DNA of 7,040 nucleotides, from positions 1-7,040 of the forward strand of contig JAGHBX010000147.1 in NCBI GenBank assembly GCA_021160785.1. The letters are read 5' to 3'. Shown piece by piece: positions 6,363 through 7,040 of the stretch. The stretch's first letter is position 1, and every line of letters begins with the position of its first letter. The notes beneath the pieces were generated by a model. The model had not been told where the DNA came from, searched no databases, and saw only the letters and a list, made by a program, of their open reading frames with translations. The stretch is from Planctomycetota bacterium (GTDB lineage: Bacteria > Planctomycetota > Phycisphaerae > Sedimentisphaerales > Anaerohalosphaeraceae). Position numbers and translations under genes: made by a program.

Positions 6363-6407
6363 TTTAACTTGCGTCGTCGGTGGAGAGTCTTATTTAAAGA
6401 GGGTGTT

Positions 6408-7040
6408 ATGAATACTAAATTTGCCGCATGTTTGCTATTAGCTCTTCTTCTGCTCACAGCAGAGTCGCCTGTCTGGGGGCAGTTGTATGTTGATCTTGAC
6501 GGGCTTGAATCCGGTACAAATGCCGGGCTCACGCAGGCCGGATTCGAGTCATTTCGTGCGCCGGGCTCCGATAGCAATGCCGCCCATACAGTGATCGCAA
6601 CTTATCCCGACGTATTTGGCTTCGGGCAGGATGCAACCGTGCGATTAGAGGCACAACGATGGAAAAACCGTGATGAGATTACAGGAGGTGATCCCGCGGC
6701 TGTTGCATTGAAGGATATGTTGAGAGATTTCGGCGGCCCGGTAACCGGCAATACCGCAACCCTGGCTTTGACTTTGCCGGCGGGTGTTTACGATATCACC
6801 GTTTACCACCACGAATCAAGGCGCTCAGAGCCGGAGACCGCCGCCGTAACAGTCACCGACGCCGATGGAATACAGGGGCCTGTCGAACTTTCCAGCGGTT
6901 ATGGCAGCACTGACGCCGGCCCGCCGACTGTGTTCATTGCGGCAATTCGGTCGGATGGCGCAAATGAGATTACCTTTCTCTATGACAACACCGACGGCGT
7001 AACCACCGGCGCATTCCCCATTAACGGATTCGAATTGACG
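6408..7040 (+). CDS. Tandem paralogue of the preceding secreted protein (3' end outside window)
   Basis: ATG at 6408 opens 211 codons without a stop up to the right edge. Residues 1-24 are a signal peptide (LLLALLLLTAESPVWG, then Q). Residues 26 onward match the N-terminal module of the upstream protein nearly without gaps. Shared blocks include NAG-TQ-GFES, TYPD-FG-G-DATVR, RWK-R, AVAL-D-LRDF, LTLPAG-Y-ITVYHHES, AIRSDG/TIRSDG and GAFPINGF. By eye well over half the positions are identical. GAGGG (6399-6403), only 4 bases before the ATG, is a weaker ribosome site than upstream. The Fn3/Ig/LamG and dockerin-like parts, if present, lie beyond the window. It may be co-transcribed past the hairpin at 6330-6362 or have its own promoter, which I do not see. 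Role inferred as for the upstream gene. Confidence 0.82.
   Translation, partial: MNTKFAACLLLALLLLTAESPVWGQLYVDLDGLESGTNAGLTQAGFESFRAPGSDSNAAHTVIATYPDVFGFGQDATVRLEAQRWKNRDEITGGDPAAVALKDMLRDFGGPVTGNTATLALTLPAGVYDITVYHHESRRSEPETAAVTVTDADGIQGPVELSSGYGSTDAGPPTVFIAAIRSDGANEITFLYDNTDGVTTGAFPINGFELT

Overview
The window looks like accessory polysaccharide-degradation DNA from a PVC-group bacterium. The best guess is a marine or anaerobic planctomycete of the Phycisphaerae (Sedimentisphaerales-like). This rests on family content, not on a marker gene. It combines a secreted heparinase II/III-type lyase, a DUF5060/apiosidase-like glycoside hydrolase, a prepilin with the H-X9-DG motif that is greatly expanded in planctomycetes, and large secreted beta-sandwich proteins with Fn3-, Ig- and LamG-like modules ending in a dockerin-like D-rich segment. 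No SusC/SusD pair, transposase, tRNA, rRNA or CRISPR array is visible.

Layout. (1) Positions 1-1233, minus strand: the first 411 codons of a secreted DUF4962/heparinase II/III-like lyase that runs off the left edge. (2) 1234-1520: a compact divergent control region. It has a good sigma70-like promoter for the lyase (perfect TATAAT), a plausible one for the rightward gene, and a small palindrome overlapping the lyase -35. (3) 1521-3203, plus: a complete secreted DUF5060 + DUF4038 (GH140-like) hydrolase with a C-terminal collagen-binding-like sandwich. (4) 3204-3346: a promoter and a leader with two hairpins. (5) 3347-4066: a type II-secretion/DUF1559-like prepilin. (6) 4067-4298: a spacer holding a 25-codon ORF with a consensus Shine-Dalgarno, overlapping inverted repeats. 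(7) 4299-6314: a 671-residue secreted multidomain protein. (8) 6330-6362: a 15-bp hairpin. (9) 6408 to the right edge: a second protein, cut by the window, whose visible 211 residues parallel the N-terminal module of the previous one. The two genes look like a tandem duplication.

Inferred joint role. The lyase and the hydrolase would act outside the cytoplasm on a complex plant, algal or host polysaccharide: beta-elimination of a uronic-acid-containing chain, and removal of a side-chain or terminal sugar. The large LamG/Ig proteins are probably non-catalytic, for binding or adhesion. The prepilin could form part of a pseudopilus-like surface or secretion assembly. The substrate cannot be named from sequence. 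The parts most worth a second look are the duplicated N-terminal module that I cannot assign to a known family, the sORF/structured element just before it, and the folded leader of the prepilin.
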